DNA from: Actinomycetales bacterium SN12
GTDB taxonomy: Bacteria; Actinomycetota; Actinomycetes; Actinomycetales; Microbacteriaceae
DNA: 64,000 nt
Reading direction: 5' to 3'
NCBI GenBank assembly: GCA_002837415.1
Contig: PJCV01000001.1
Coordinates: forward strand, 558,001 to 622,000
Shown here: positions 35,572-45,500 of the stretch, in pieces
Numbering within the stretch: the first letter of the stretch is position 1
How the letters are laid out: each line of letters opens with the position of its first letter
Position numbers and translations under genes: made by a program
The notes under the pieces: generated by a model
The model's input: only the letters and a program-made list of their open reading frames with translations
Database searches by the model: none
What the model was told of the DNA's origin: nothing

Positions 35572-36720
35572 TCAGACGCCGCGCATGGTGATCAGGGCAG
35601 TGGCTCCGAAGCGCAGCGGCGGCGCACCCAGCATCCGGATCATGCCCTCCTGCACGGCCTGACCGGCCGGCCGTCTCGAGCTGCCCATCCACATGTAGAA
35701 CCGGGCGCGCCGGTGCACATCCGCGACGGCGCGGGCGCTGCGGCGCGCAAAGCCGGACAGCGCGGGCCGTCCGGTCTCGACGGATCGTCGCAGGGGGTCG
35801 GCGAGGCGCAGCGCGTCGACCCAGCCGAGGTTCATCCCCTGGCCGCCGATCGGGCTGACCTCATGCGCGGCGTCGCCGAGCAGCACGATCCGCCCATCGA
35901 TCACCCGCTGCGCTCGGTGCTGGGCGGCGACGAATGACTCCGGCTCCCTGTCGCCGGGCAGCTCCAGCGCGGCGCCGGTGCGCCGGCGCACCTCCGCCGT
36001 GAAGCGCTCGCCCGGGAGTTCGTCGACACCGGCGGGATGGCGCACCACCCAGCGCCGTCGGCCCTGCGGCAGGGGGAAGGACTCCACGAGCCCCTCCGGC
36101 CCGCAGAACAGGTGCGCGACAGGTTCTTCGTCGGGGTCGGGCAGGTCGATCATCGAATAGCGTCCGAGACCGGGCCGGGTGAGCCAGGGGATGTCCAGCT
36201 GCGCGCGAAGATCGCTGCGCACCCCGTCGGCGGCGATGAGGAACGATGCCGACGACTCGCTCTCAGCACGCGCGCGGCCCCCGTCGACGGGGCGGGTGCG
36301 CAGCACGACCTGGTCGGCGTCCTGCCGGACGCCGACCGCTTCCCGCCCGCCGCGCACCGACACTCCCAGCGCACGCAGGCGGGTGCGCAGCAGCGCCTCG
36401 GTGCGCGGCTGCGGCAGGATCAGCACCGGCCGGGCGACGCCGAAGGGGACGGATGCCAGCCTTCGCCCGCGCGCGTGCACCTCCCCCCGCACGAGCCGCA
36501 CAGCCTCCTCGCGCACCTCGCCGCCCACGCCGGCGCCGTCCAGAGCTGCCAGGCCGGGAGGATGGATGCCGATCGCGCGGGTGCGCTGATCAGCATCCGC
36601 GCGATCGATGCCGTGCCGGCGTTCGCAGAGCATCACGTCCAGTCCCCGCGCGGCGAGCAGGCAGCTCAGCAGCAGGCCGACGGGACCGGCGCCGACGACG
36701 ATGACGTCATGATCGGGCAT
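35572..36720 (-). CDS. FAD-dependent monooxygenase of the type III PKS cassette
   Basis: Aromatic-hydroxylase-type flavoprotein of 382 residues. The FAD Rossmann motif GAGPVG is at residues 11 to 16, the DG motif is in IAADGVRSDLR, and the GD motif is in GDAAHEVSPIGGQGMNLG. It should hydroxylate an aromatic ring with NAD(P)H and oxygen. Its ATG overlaps the methyltransferase gene end by 14 bases, so it probably modifies the polyketide made by the upstream synthase. The order PKS, methyltransferase, hydroxylase resembles srsABC-type phenolic lipid operons; the product is not known. Confidence 0.88.
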   Translation of the reverse strand: MPDHDVIVVGAGPVGLLLSCLLAARGLDVMLCERRHGIDRADADQRTRAIGIHPPGLAALDGAGVGGEVREEAVRLVRGEVHARGRRLASVPFGVARPVLILPQPRTEALLRTRLRALGVSVRGGREAVGVRQDADQVVLRTRPVDGGRARAESESSASFLIAADGVRSDLRAQLDIPWLTRPGLGRYSMIDLPDPDEEPVAHLFCGPEGLVESFPLPQGRRRWVVRHPAGVDELPGERFTAEVRRRTGAALELPGDREPESFVAAQHRAQRVIDGRIVLLGDAAHEVSPIGGQGMNLGWVDALRLADPLRRSVETGRPALSGFARRSARAVADVHRRARFYMWMGSSRRPAGQAVQEGMIRMLGAPPLRFGATALITMRGV

Positions 36721-37480
36721 CCGGAGCCTCCCGCACGAGCAGAAGGCGTGCCGGCATCCGCCGCTGCACCCGCCATCCCTCGGGAGCGACGGCGGCGAGC
36801 TCGGCGGCGGTGTACGAGCGCCGGATGCTGATCAGCCCGTCCTCCCGGATGAAGGAACCGGCCAGCACATTGCGCGCCAGCGGCAGAGTCGCCGCATCGA
36901 AGAGCCGGTACGCCGTGCGACTGCGCGCGATGTCGCTGTGCACCGCGATGCCGCCCGGCGCGGTGAGGCGGGCCGAGTCGTCGAGCAGATCGTCGAGCCG
37001 CGCCGCACTCAGGTGGTGGAGCAGGTGATTCGACAGCACGACGTCGAAGAGCTCCCCCGCCGCTGCCAGCTCGCCGCTCGACGCGCAGCGCCAGTCGACG
37101 AGGCGGTGCTCATCGGCCTCAGCCGCCCAGCGCACGGCTCGGGGATCGATGTCGGCGCCGACCACATCGGCGACGAGCCCGTCCCGCTGCAGGCTGCGCG
37201 CGATTGTCCTGGAGATGTCTCCGCCGCCGCAGCCGATGTCGAGCACGCGGATCCGGCTGCGGCGCGCGCGAGGGAGGATCTCTCGGCGGTACACCCCTCG
37301 CCAGCCCGACACCACGGCGTTCACCAGTGGGAAGCGCGCGTAGGTGCGCTCGAGCATCGCGAGGTCGGCGTCGTCGGCATCCATCAGCTCCTGCAGAGCG
37401 ACGGCGCGCCGGCGCAGATCAGCGCCCATCAGCGGCTTCAGCACCGGCGGCTCCGGCATCCGCCGCGCCAGCTCCGGCAT
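36707..37480 (-). CDS. Class I SAM-dependent methyltransferase of the type III PKS cassette
   Basis: A 257-residue methyltransferase with the SAM motif VLDIGCGGGDISRTIA near 80 to 95, the acidic loop DIDPRAV, and FDVVLSNHLLHHL. It probably methylates the polyketide product. Start choice is uncertain: ATG codons at 37480 and 37459 lie in two copies of a 21-bp repeat, and ATG at 37429 lies just before the PKS stop. No clear ribosome-binding site distinguishes them. With the longest start it overlaps the PKS gene by 62 bases. Confidence 0.82.
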   Translation of the reverse strand: MPELARRMPEPPVLKPLMGADLRRRAVALQELMDADDADLAMLERTYARFPLVNAVVSGWRGVYRREILPRARRSRIRVLDIGCGGGDISRTIARSLQRDGLVADVVGADIDPRAVRWAAEADEHRLVDWRCASSGELAAAGELFDVVLSNHLLHHLSAARLDDLLDDSARLTAPGGIAVHSDIARSRTAYRLFDAATLPLARNVLAGSFIREDGLISIRRSYTAAELAAVAPEGWRVQRRMPARLLLVREAPDARS

Positions 37481-38651
37481 CCGCCGCGCCGGCTGCGGCC
37501 ACAGTCAGCAGCGCGGTCTCGGCCGTGAGGCCGGGACCGAACGCCATCGCTGCGACCCGTTCCCCTGGCTGCGCGCCCTCCTGCTCGAGGATGCGCTTCA
37601 GCACGAACAGCACGGTCGCGCTCGACATGTTCCCGCAGGTGCGCAGCACCTCGCGCGCCGGCCGCAGCTGCTCGTCGGTCAGCTGCATCCGCTCCTGAAC
37701 CCGATCGAGGATGCTCCGGCCGCCCGGGTGGATCGCCCAGTGTTGCACTGTCTCGCCGATGGGATGCTGCGGGAGCGTGTCCGCGATCTCCGCATCCGCA
37801 GCCCACAGCGGGCCCAGCGCGCTCTCGATGTTCGCGCCGATCCGCTGCGGCACCGCTGTCGAGAGCACCATCTCGAATCCGGTGTCGCCGATGGTCCATG
37901 CCATGTCCTGCTCGCCTTCGGGGATGATCCCGGTGTGGAACCCGTCGAGGGTGAACGCGTCGACCTCCGACGGCAGCGAGCGAGCCGTGACCAGTGCGGC
38001 AGCGGCGCCATCGGCGAACAGCGACGACGCGATGATCGTGTCGGGATCGTCGGAGGAGCGCAGATGCAGGGTGCACAGCTCCACGCTCGCGACGAGCACC
38101 ACGGCCTGCGGGTCGGCCTGGCAGAACTGAGTGGCGGCGCGCAGCGCCGGCATGGCCGCATAGCAGCCCATGAATCCCAGGTGGTACCGGTGCACGGCGT
38201 CGGAGAGCCCCAGCCCGCGGACGATCGCGTAGTCGGGACCCGGCGCGTGGAAGCCGGTGCACGAGACGGTGATCACGTGCGTGATGTCGGATGCCGAGAT
38301 GTCAGGATCCGCGTCGAGGGAGCGCTGCGCGACGCCGACGAAGAGACGGTCGGCCTCTCTGGTGTAGACCTCGTTGCGCATCTGGGTGCCGGGAGCGAGC
38401 AGGGTGCCGGACTTCCGGTCGTAGAAACGCGGAGAGGGCGGCTCGGATGTGAGGTCCAATTCGTCGAGCACGGTGTGCCTGGTCTCGACGCCCGCCCCGT
38501 CGAAGGACGCCGACACCAGTCGCGTGGCGAGCCGGGACATGCCCGGCTGGGAGGCGAACACGTCGCGGACCGCGGTCTGCTCCAGCAGGGTGTCGGGGAC
38601 GAGCGTCTGGATCGAACGGAGATGCACAGCGGGCTTCATGGTCAGACTCAA
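37419..38651 (-). CDS. Type III polyketide synthase
   Basis: Chalcone-synthase-like homodimeric enzyme of 410 residues. The Cys-His-Asn triad is visible: Cys in FMGCYAAMPALR (near 162), His in WAIHPGG (near 307) and Asn in CGNMSSA (near 340). It should extend a CoA-linked starter with malonyl-CoA and cyclise it; starter and chain length are unknown. The last 22 residues, rich in Ala, Gly and Asp, come from a duplicated 21-bp unit and lie beyond the normal family end. TTG at 38651 has GAGG six bases upstream; ATG at 38639 is the alternative. Confidence 0.9.
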   Translation of the reverse strand: MSLTMKPAVHLRSIQTLVPDTLLEQTAVRDVFASQPGMSRLATRLVSASFDGAGVETRHTVLDELDLTSEPPSPRFYDRKSGTLLAPGTQMRNEVYTREADRLFVGVAQRSLDADPDISASDITHVITVSCTGFHAPGPDYAIVRGLGLSDAVHRYHLGFMGCYAAMPALRAATQFCQADPQAVVLVASVELCTLHLRSSDDPDTIIASSLFADGAAAALVTARSLPSEVDAFTLDGFHTGIIPEGEQDMAWTIGDTGFEMVLSTAVPQRIGANIESALGPLWAADAEIADTLPQHPIGETVQHWAIHPGGRSILDRVQERMQLTDEQLRPAREVLRTCGNMSSATVLFVLKRILEQEGAQPGERVAAMAFGPGLTAETALLTVAAAGAADAGAGAADAGAAGAEAADGR

Positions 38652-38702
38652 CCATCGCCTCGGCGCAGAGTGAAAGGGGTTGCGTCGCCGGTGGAGTTCG
38701 GG

Positions 38703-39320
38703 TCAGAGTCCGAGCGCCCTGGCGAGCTTCGAGCCCGACGACGGCTCACGACCGCCTGCCGCGAACACGGCCGTCTCGACGGCCGCGAAGAAGGCCCCCC
38801 GCTGAGCGGGGTCAGCGGGAGCGGCGGGCCCCAGCTCCATCTCCCATTCGCGCCATTCCCGGCGCGTGCCGGTGCGCAGATCCGTCGCACGCACGTGGTC
38901 GTCGACGAACTCGGCGATGACGCCGTCGGCACCGAGAAGGTGGAAGGCGGTGCGGGAGTTCTCGATGCGCGCGAGGGGGTGCAGTTCGGCATCCGTCCAC
39001 TGCGCGACCGTCTCGGCGACGGCATCCGGCAGCCGATCGGTCTCACCGAGCGGCCAGCCGAGTTCGAGCCGGCCGTCGCCCTGCCGGGGTCCCTTGATGT
39101 GCCAGCCGGCATCGGGCCCGCCGGTGCGCCGGCGCAGGGCGACGCCGTGGCGGGCGAGCGCGGCGTCCGTCGTGTCGAAGTACCGGGCGTCGAGCTCTCT
39201 CTGCTCGCCGTCGGTCACCGCGACGACGCCGGGGATCCCCGACCAGTCGGGGAGGCCGGTATCGGCATCCGCGTCGTACTTGCGCTCGATCTCGAACGTG
39301 CGCTGCGGTTCTGCGGTCAC
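38703..39320 (-). CDS. CYTH domain protein
   Basis: A 205-residue CYTH (triphosphate tunnel) protein. The N-terminal ExExK signature appears as EIERKY at about 10 to 15, and charged strands follow (DARYFDTTD, GVALRRRTGG, WHIKGPRQGDGR). Such proteins bind triphosphate compounds; without the CHAD domain the substrate is open. It lies 51 bases from the PKS start and could be a separate unit. Confidence 0.85.
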   Translation of the reverse strand: MTAEPQRTFEIERKYDADADTGLPDWSGIPGVVAVTDGEQRELDARYFDTTDAALARHGVALRRRTGGPDAGWHIKGPRQGDGRLELGWPLGETDRLPDAVAETVAQWTDAELHPLARIENSRTAFHLLGADGVIAEFVDDHVRATDLRTGTRREWREWEMELGPAAPADPAQRGAFFAAVETAVFAAGGREPSSGSKLARALGL

Positions 39321-39333
39321 AGGCTCGGCGCGG

Positions 39334-39549
39334 TCAGTCGTCGCCGGGGCTGATGTCGTCGCCCGCCTCGACGAACCAGAAGGCGGTCTCGGTCGGTCCG
39401 TCGTGCTCGCCGGTGCCGGTCGCCTCGCCTTCGCGCCGATAGGTGAGCTGGGTCTCGCTGTAGGGCAGGATCAGGGAATCCTGATCCGCGCCGTCGAGCG
39501 GGATGATCTGCCCGTCGAGCGGGCCGCCGTGAAGTCGTGCGATTGCCAT
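39334..39549 (-). CDS. Small hypothetical protein
   Basis: A 71-residue acidic protein (ARLHGGPLDGQIIPLDG near the N-terminus) not recognised beyond a pattern often seen in short actinobacterial proteins. No membrane segment or signal peptide. A TAGGGT hexamer six bases before the ATG supports a real, leaderless gene. It lies 13 bases before the CYTH gene, with which it is probably cotranscribed. Confidence 0.65.
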   Translation of the reverse strand: MAIARLHGGPLDGQIIPLDGADQDSLILPYSETQLTYRREGEATGTGEHDGPTETAFWFVEAGDDISPGDD

Positions 39550-39555
39550 GTGCTC

Positions 39556-39561
39556 ACCCTA
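39556..39561 (-). promoter_or_regulatory. -10 hexamer of a leaderless start (small hypothetical)
   Basis: On the minus strand TAGGGT is followed by six bases and the ATG at 39549. Confidence 0.55.
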
Positions 39562-39592
39562 TCCCCACCCGCCGACAGCACGTCCGATGCGC

Positions 39593-40063
39593 TCAGGAGA
39601 GACCGATCGCCAGGGCTGCGCCGACGATCATCCACGGCCCGAACGCGATCTGCGTGTGCCGGGTGGCGCGCCGCAGGGCCATCAGGACCAGGGCGTGCAG
39701 AGCGCCGAGCAGGAATGCCGCCGCGGCTCCGAGCAGGAGGATCTGCCAGCCGTGCCAGGCGAGCACCAGCCCGATCACGGTCGCGAGCTTCACATCTCCG
39801 CCGCCCATGCCGCGTCGCGAGGCGAGGCGCAGCACCGCGAAGAACGCGCCGAGGGCGATGCCGCCGAGCAGGGCTCGCATCAGCCGCTCCGTCTCTCCGG
39901 TCGCCAGCGCCTCTACCGCCACGAGCACGAGCAGGGCGCTCAGCGTGGGCAGCACGATGCGGTTCGGCAGCCGGTGCGTGCGCGCGTCGATCGCGATGAG
40001 CCACGCGCCGATCGCGGCGAGCGCGAGGTGCACGATCAGCACGGCGACGGAGTGGGATGTCAC
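39593..40063 (-). CDS. Prepilin peptidase (A24), peptidase domain only
   Basis: Membrane aspartyl peptidase of 156 residues with about five hydrophobic helices. The two catalytic aspartates sit in AIDARTHRLPNRIV and in the GxGD motif GMGGGDVKL. The N-terminal methylase domain of bifunctional PilD is absent, as in TadV/FlaK-type enzymes. It would process type IV pilin-like or Flp/Tad prepilins, but no pilin or assembly genes lie in the window. A TAGCCT hexamer sits six bases before the GTG. Confidence 0.88.
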   Translation of the reverse strand: MTSHSVAVLIVHLALAAIGAWLIAIDARTHRLPNRIVLPTLSALLVLVAVEALATGETERLMRALLGGIALGAFFAVLRLASRRGMGGGDVKLATVIGLVLAWHGWQILLLGAAAAFLLGALHALVLMALRRATRHTQIAFGPWMIVGAALAIGLS

Positions 40064-40069
40064 GATCGC

Positions 40070-40075
40070 AGGCTA
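40070..40075 (-). promoter_or_regulatory. -10 hexamer of a leaderless start (prepilin peptidase)
   Basis: On the minus strand TAGCCT is followed by six bases and the GTG at 40063. Confidence 0.6.
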
Positions 40076-40201
40076 GGCGATGGGCGGCGAGCGCGGTCGG
40101 CGCCTGTGGAGAACCTCGGACGTGGAGGGTCTGGAGGTCGGCCGAGGCGATGTCGGCGATGTCGGATGTCCGAATTAGTCTCGCAGGACGACTTGAAGTG
40201 T

Positions 40202-40217
40202 TCGAAGATCTATTCGA
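40202..40217 (+). promoter_or_regulatory. LexA-type SOS box
   Basis: TCGAAGATCTATTCGA is an inverted repeat matching the actinobacterial LexA pattern TCGAAC-N4-GTTCGA at ten of twelve defined positions, with both outer TCGAA/TTCGA arms intact. It lies ten bases before the imuA start, where LexA would block transcription. Confidence 0.7.
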
Positions 40218-40227
40218 GGATGGATGC

Positions 40228-40956
40228 ATGGGGATCAGAACGACCGCGGCACTCTCCCCCGCCGATGAACGGGCAGGGGACATTCTGCGCCTGCGCCGCG
40301 AGATCGGCCGCATGCAGCGCCGTCGCAGCGACGACGCGCATCTGCCGATGCCTGCCGCGCTGCGGGATCTGCTGCCGCAGGGCGGCCTGCAGACCGGAAC
40401 GGTGTACTCGGTCTCGCCTTCGCCGAGCCTGATCTTCGCGCTGATGAGCGCCCTCTCGCAGCGCGGCGGCTGGTGCGCCGCCGTCGGCATGCCCACGCTC
40501 GGTCTCGAGGCGGCGACCGCCTTCGGCATCGACCTGTCGCGGCTGATCCTCGTGCCCGAGCCGGGCGAGCGCTGGCTCGCCGTTGTCTCAGCGCTGGCCG
40601 AGGTGGTGCCGCTGATCGCGATGAATCCCGGCTCCCGCGTGCCGGATGCCGAGGCCGCACGTCTCGCGGCACGGCTGCGCGACCGCGGCTGCACACTGCT
40701 CACCACCTCCCCCTGGCCGCAGGGCGAAGGGCTGATCACCCTGCACGACCCGCACTGGGAGGGGCTCGGCGAGGGGTGGGGACTGCTGTCGGATCGCACG
40801 GTGACCGTCACCGCGCAGACCCGCTCCACACCGGTGCCGAAGAGCCTGCGGGTGCGACTGCCCGATGATCTCGGCCGCATCGACACCGCCGCCGAGCCCG
40901 CACTCGATCCGCGTGAGTCGCTGCCGACGCACCCGAGCTGGGCGGTGGCGTCATGA
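40228..40956 (+). CDS. imuA': ImuA-like mutasome protein
   Basis: A 242-residue protein resembling a degenerate RecA-like core (YSVSPSPSLIFALMSALSQRGGWCAAVG), as in the actinobacterial ImuA' proteins that work with ImuB and DnaE2 in translesion synthesis. ATG at 40228 follows GAGGA and a LexA-type box. The stop overlaps imuB as ATGA. Confidence 0.8.
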   Translation: MGIRTTAALSPADERAGDILRLRREIGRMQRRRSDDAHLPMPAALRDLLPQGGLQTGTVYSVSPSPSLIFALMSALSQRGGWCAAVGMPTLGLEAATAFGIDLSRLILVPEPGERWLAVVSALAEVVPLIAMNPGSRVPDAEAARLAARLRDRGCTLLTTSPWPQGEGLITLHDPHWEGLGEGWGLLSDRTVTVTAQTRSTPVPKSLRVRLPDDLGRIDTAAEPALDPRESLPTHPSWAVAS

Positions 40957-42524
40957 GCGCAGAGCCCCTCTCCCCGAGCGAGACGATGCGCGTGCACGTG
41001 CTGTGGTTCCCCGACTGGCCGCTGCGGGCAGCGCTCGGCGCCGCTCCCCCGCATCCGCCCACCGCTCTCGTGCGCGCCGGCATCGTCTCGGCCTGCACCG
41101 ACTCCGCCCGAGTGCACGGCGTGCGGGTGGGGCAGCGCAAGCGGCAGGCGCAGAGCAGCCTGCCGTCGCTGCGGATCCTGCCGCACGACGAGACGGCAGA
41201 CGAGCGCGCCTTCCTGCCCGTGCTGCGGCTGATCGAAGCGCACGCGCCCGGCGCGCATCTGCTGCGTCCGGGGCTCGCCGCCCTGCGCTCACGGGGCATC
41301 TCGCGCTACCACGGCGGGGAGGAGGGCGCGGCGGCCGCGCTGGTGCGGATGCTCTCGGATGCCGGATTCGGCGAAGCGCGCATCGGCGTGGGCGACGGCA
41401 TGTTCACCGCCGAGCTCGCCGCTCGCGCGGCTCCGCCCGGTGGCGACGGGGCCGATCCCTGGGCGGTGATCCCGCCGGGGGAATCCCGCGAGTTCCTCGC
41501 CCCGCTCCCCCTGCAGGTGCTCGGTGAGCCGGATCTCGCCGACCTGCTGCGACGGCTGGGGGTGTCGACCCTCGGCGAGTTCGCCGCCCTCGACGCGCTC
41601 TCGGTGCGCTCTCGGTTCGGCGAGCACGGAGCGCGGCTGCACGACCTGGCATCCGGAGCCGACTCCCGTCCGCTCACCCCGCGCCCGCCCGACCCGCAGC
41701 TGGCGAGGGAGGTGCAGTTCGAGACCCCGCTCGGGCAGTCCGATCAGATCGCGTTCGCTGTGCGGCAGACCGCGGATGCCGTGCTGCTCGCGCTCGCCGA
41801 CGCCTCGGCGGTGTGCACCGAGGTGCGCATCGACCTCACCGACGATGACGGAGCCGTGTTCTCGCGCACCTGGCTGCATCCGACCTGCTTCGACGCGGGC
41901 GACCTGGTCGACCGGGTGCGCTGGCAGCTCGAGACGATCGTCGACGACGCGCCCGACGATGCCGCGCACGCCTTCCGCGGCATCATCGGCGTGCGACTCG
42001 CCCCGGTCGCCGTCGACGACGCCGCCCACCATCAGCCCGGCCTGTTCGGCTCGGGCACCGACGAGAGGCTGCACCATGCCGTCTCGCGCGTGCAGACGCT
42101 GCTCGGCCATCGCGGAGTGAGCACGGCGGCGATGTCGGGCGGGCGCATGCTGGCCGACCGTCAGGTGCTCACCCCGTGGGGCGAGCGGCCGCTCGTGCAG
42201 CGCGACCCCTCGCAGCCGTGGCCAGGCAGCCTGCCCGACCCGCTGCCGACCGAGGTGTACACGCCCATGCGCCCGGTGCGGGTCAGCGGTGCGGACGGCG
42301 CCGAGGTGCGCATCGACGAGCGCGGGGCGCTGTCGGCGCCGCCCGCGCTCATCGAGGACAGCGCAGTGGTCGGCTGGGCGGGTCCGTGGCCGGTGCACGA
42401 GCACCGGTGGGATGCCCAGCGCGCCCGCTCCGGGCATCGCTTCCAGCTGCTCGATGCCGGACACCGCGCCTGGCTGGTGTTCCACTCGTCAGGCGGCTGG
42501 TGGGCCGAGGGACGGTACCGCTGA
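40953..42524 (+). CDS. imuB: ImuB, Y-family polymerase-like mutasome subunit
   Basis: A 523-residue Y-family polymerase homologue. The N-terminal VHVLWFPDWPLRAAL replaces the catalytic start of active Y polymerases, and the usual SxDE pair is missing, so it is probably catalytically dead. ImuB bridges the beta clamp and DnaE2. The thumb and little-finger regions follow (LRRLGVSTLGEFAALDALSVRSRFG). It overlaps imuA by four and dnaE2 by one base, a single coupled operon. Confidence 0.88.
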   Translation: MSAEPLSPSETMRVHVLWFPDWPLRAALGAAPPHPPTALVRAGIVSACTDSARVHGVRVGQRKRQAQSSLPSLRILPHDETADERAFLPVLRLIEAHAPGAHLLRPGLAALRSRGISRYHGGEEGAAAALVRMLSDAGFGEARIGVGDGMFTAELAARAAPPGGDGADPWAVIPPGESREFLAPLPLQVLGEPDLADLLRRLGVSTLGEFAALDALSVRSRFGEHGARLHDLASGADSRPLTPRPPDPQLAREVQFETPLGQSDQIAFAVRQTADAVLLALADASAVCTEVRIDLTDDDGAVFSRTWLHPTCFDAGDLVDRVRWQLETIVDDAPDDAAHAFRGIIGVRLAPVAVDDAAHHQPGLFGSGTDERLHHAVSRVQTLLGHRGVSTAAMSGGRMLADRQVLTPWGERPLVQRDPSQPWPGSLPDPLPTEVYTPMRPVRVSGADGAEVRIDERGALSAPPALIEDSAVVGWAGPWPVHEHRWDAQRARSGHRFQLLDAGHRAWLVFHSSGGWWAEGRYR

Positions 42525-45500
42525 TGGGCTTTCACAACCCGCCGCAGACCTGGCATGAACTCGAACGCACCCTCGACCTGGAAGGACCCGCTCCGGTGCA
42601 GGGCGAGCCGGTGCGTCCTCGAGCCGATCCTGGTCCGGTGAGCCGGCGTCGCCGGACGACGACCCACCTCGAGGTGCAGCGGCCGGCCGATGCCGTGCCC
42701 TACGCCGAGCTGCACGCGCACTCGTGGTACTCGTTCCTCGACGGCGCCTCCTCCCCCGAGGACCTGCTGGCCGAGGCCGAGCGGCTGGGACTCAGCGCCC
42801 TCGCGATCACCGATCATGACGGCTTCTACGGGGCATCCCGCTTCGCCGAGGTGGCGGAGGCGATGGATGCCGGCGTGCAGACGGTTTACGGCGCCGAGCT
42901 CTCGCTCGGCATCGTGGATGACCCCGTTCGGCCGCTGGCCTCTGGGTCCCTGAACCTGTCGCCTGTACTGAGCGAGCGTCAGCGAGTCGAAGTGAAGGCA
43001 CGGGCGGGCACGCCCGACCCCGAGGGGGATCATCTGCTCGTGCTGGCCCGAGGCGCCGAGGGCTATCACCGGCTCTCCGGAGCCATCTCAGCCGCCCAGC
43101 TGCGCGGCGGCGAGAAGGGCCGCCCCGTCTACGACCTCGACGAGCTCGCCGCGCGGGCGGACGGGCACTGGACGGTGCTGACCGGATGCCGCAAGGGAGC
43201 CGTCCGTCGCGGGCTGGAGGCCGGTGATGCAGAGACCCCGCTGCAGCGGCTCGTCGACCTGTTCGGGCACGACCGGGTGGCGGTGGAGCTCTTCGATCAC
43301 GGCGATCCCCTCGACACCCGCCGCAACGACGCCCTCGCCGAGCTCGCCGCGCGCATGCGGCTGCCGGTGGTCGCGACGAGCAACGCGCACTACGCCTCGC
43401 CCGAGACCGCGCGTCTGGCCGAGGCGGTCTCCGCGGTGCGGGCGGTGCGCAGCATGGACGACCTCGACGGCTGGCTGCCTGCGCACGGCGGGGCGCATCT
43501 GCGCAGCGGCGCCGAGATGGCCGCCCGGTTCCGCCGCTACCCGGGGGCGATCGAGCACGGGCTGCGGCTGGCCTCCGAATGCGCCTTCCCGCTGCGATCC
43601 GCACGCCCTGCGCTGCCGAAGCAGGAGGTGCCCGACGGACACACGCCGATGACCTGGCTGCGCCGACTGGTCTGGGAGGCGGTGCCCGCGCGCTATCCCC
43701 GGCTCGATCAGGACGGGCAGGCGCGGATCGCGCGGGAGCTCGACGTCATCGAAGAGAAGGACTTCCCCGGCTACTTCCTCATCGTGCACGGCATCGTGCA
43801 GGAGGCCAGGCGCCGGGGCATCCTGTGCCAGGGGCGGGGGTCGGCCGCGGCGAGCGCGGTCTGCTACCTGCTGGGCATCACCGCGGTCGATCCGATCCTG
43901 TACGGGCTGCCCTTCGAGCGCTTCCTCGCCACCACCCGCACTGAAGAACCCGACATCGACGTCGATTTCGACTCCGACCGTCGCGAGGAGATCATCCAGT
44001 GGGTGTACGAGACCTACGGCCGCGAGCGCGCCGCCCAGGTCGCGAACGTGATCCAGTACCGGCCGAAGAACGCCGTGCGCGACATGGCACGGGCGCTGGG
44101 ATACTCCCCCGGGCAGCAGGATGCCTGGTCGAAGCAGGTCGACGGGTGGAGTTCGGGGCTGCAGCCGGTGGAGGGCCACGACATCCCCGATGACGTGCTG
44201 GGCTATGCCGATGACCTGCTGCGAGCGCCGCGGCATCTCGGCATCCACTCCGGCGGGATGGTGCTCACCGACCGTCCGGTCGGCGAGGTGGTGCCGGTCG
44301 AGCACGCCCGGATGGAGAAGCGCACGGTGATCCAGTGGGACAAGGACGACGCGGCCTCGATGGGGCTGGTGAAGTTCGATCTGCTGGGACTCGGGATGCT
44401 CGCCGCGCTGCAGCACTGCTTCGATCTGATCCGGGCATCCACCGGCGAGCACTGGACGCTCGAGACGATCCCCAAAGAAGAGGCGGGCGTCTACGACATG
44501 CTCTGCCGCGCCGACTCGATCGGGGTGTTCCAGGTCGAGTCGCGTGCGCAGATGGGCCTGCTGCCCCGGCTGCAGCCGCGCTGCTTCTACGACCTCGCCA
44601 TCCAGATCGCGCTCATCCGGCCCGGTCCCATCCAGGGCGGCGCGGTGCACCCCTTCGTGCGCCGCAAGCTCGAGAAGGACAGGGTGGATGCCGAGAACCG
44701 CGAGCGGCTGCGCCGCGGCGAGCAGCCGGTGCCCTTCGACATCTCCTATCCGCACCATGATCTGGAGCCGATCCTCAAGCGCACGCTGGGGGTGCCGATC
44801 TTCCAGGAGCAGCTGATCCAGATGGCCACCGCGATCGGCGACTGCACCGCCGACGAGGCGGATCTGCTGCGCCGGGCGATGGGCTCCAAGCGCGGCCTGG
44901 AGAAGATCGAGAAGGTGAGAGCGAAGCTGTACGCCGGGATGAACCGGCGGGGACTGAGCGCGGAGGTCTCGGATCGCATCTACGCGCAGATCCAGGCGTT
45001 CTCGAACTTCGGCTTCGCCGAGTCGCATTCCCTCTCGTTCGCGCTGCTCGTCTACGCCAGCTCGTGGATCAAGCTGCACTATCCGGCGGCGTTCCTGGCC
45101 GGGCTGCTGCGGGCGCAGCCGATGGGATTCTACTCTGCGGCCTCCCTCACGGCGGATGCCCGCCATCACGGCGTGCAGGTGCGTCGTCCCGACCTGCACG
45201 CGTCCGGCGTGATGGACGGGCTGGAACCGGTCGACACGACGGATGCCGGCTCGCGTCCGGATGCCGGCGCGCGACCGGATGCCGGTGCGGGGCCGACAGG
45301 TCGGGAGTCCTGTGCGGCATTCGACCAGCCGACTCCTCTGCGGTTCGACATCTCCGCCCCGGACGAGTCGGCCGCGCACCGCCGCGACGGCCGGTTCGCC
45401 GTGCGGCTCGGGCTGTCGGGAGTGCGCGGGATCGGCGTGAAGCTCGCTGAGCGGATCGTGGCGGCACGTGACGAGCACGGACCGTTCCGCGATCTGCACG

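Noticed and set aside
38302..38655. Alternative frame starting at an ATG upstream of the PKS
   Set aside because: It lies wholly inside the PKS gene in another frame, and the PKS frame carries the complete catalytic triad.
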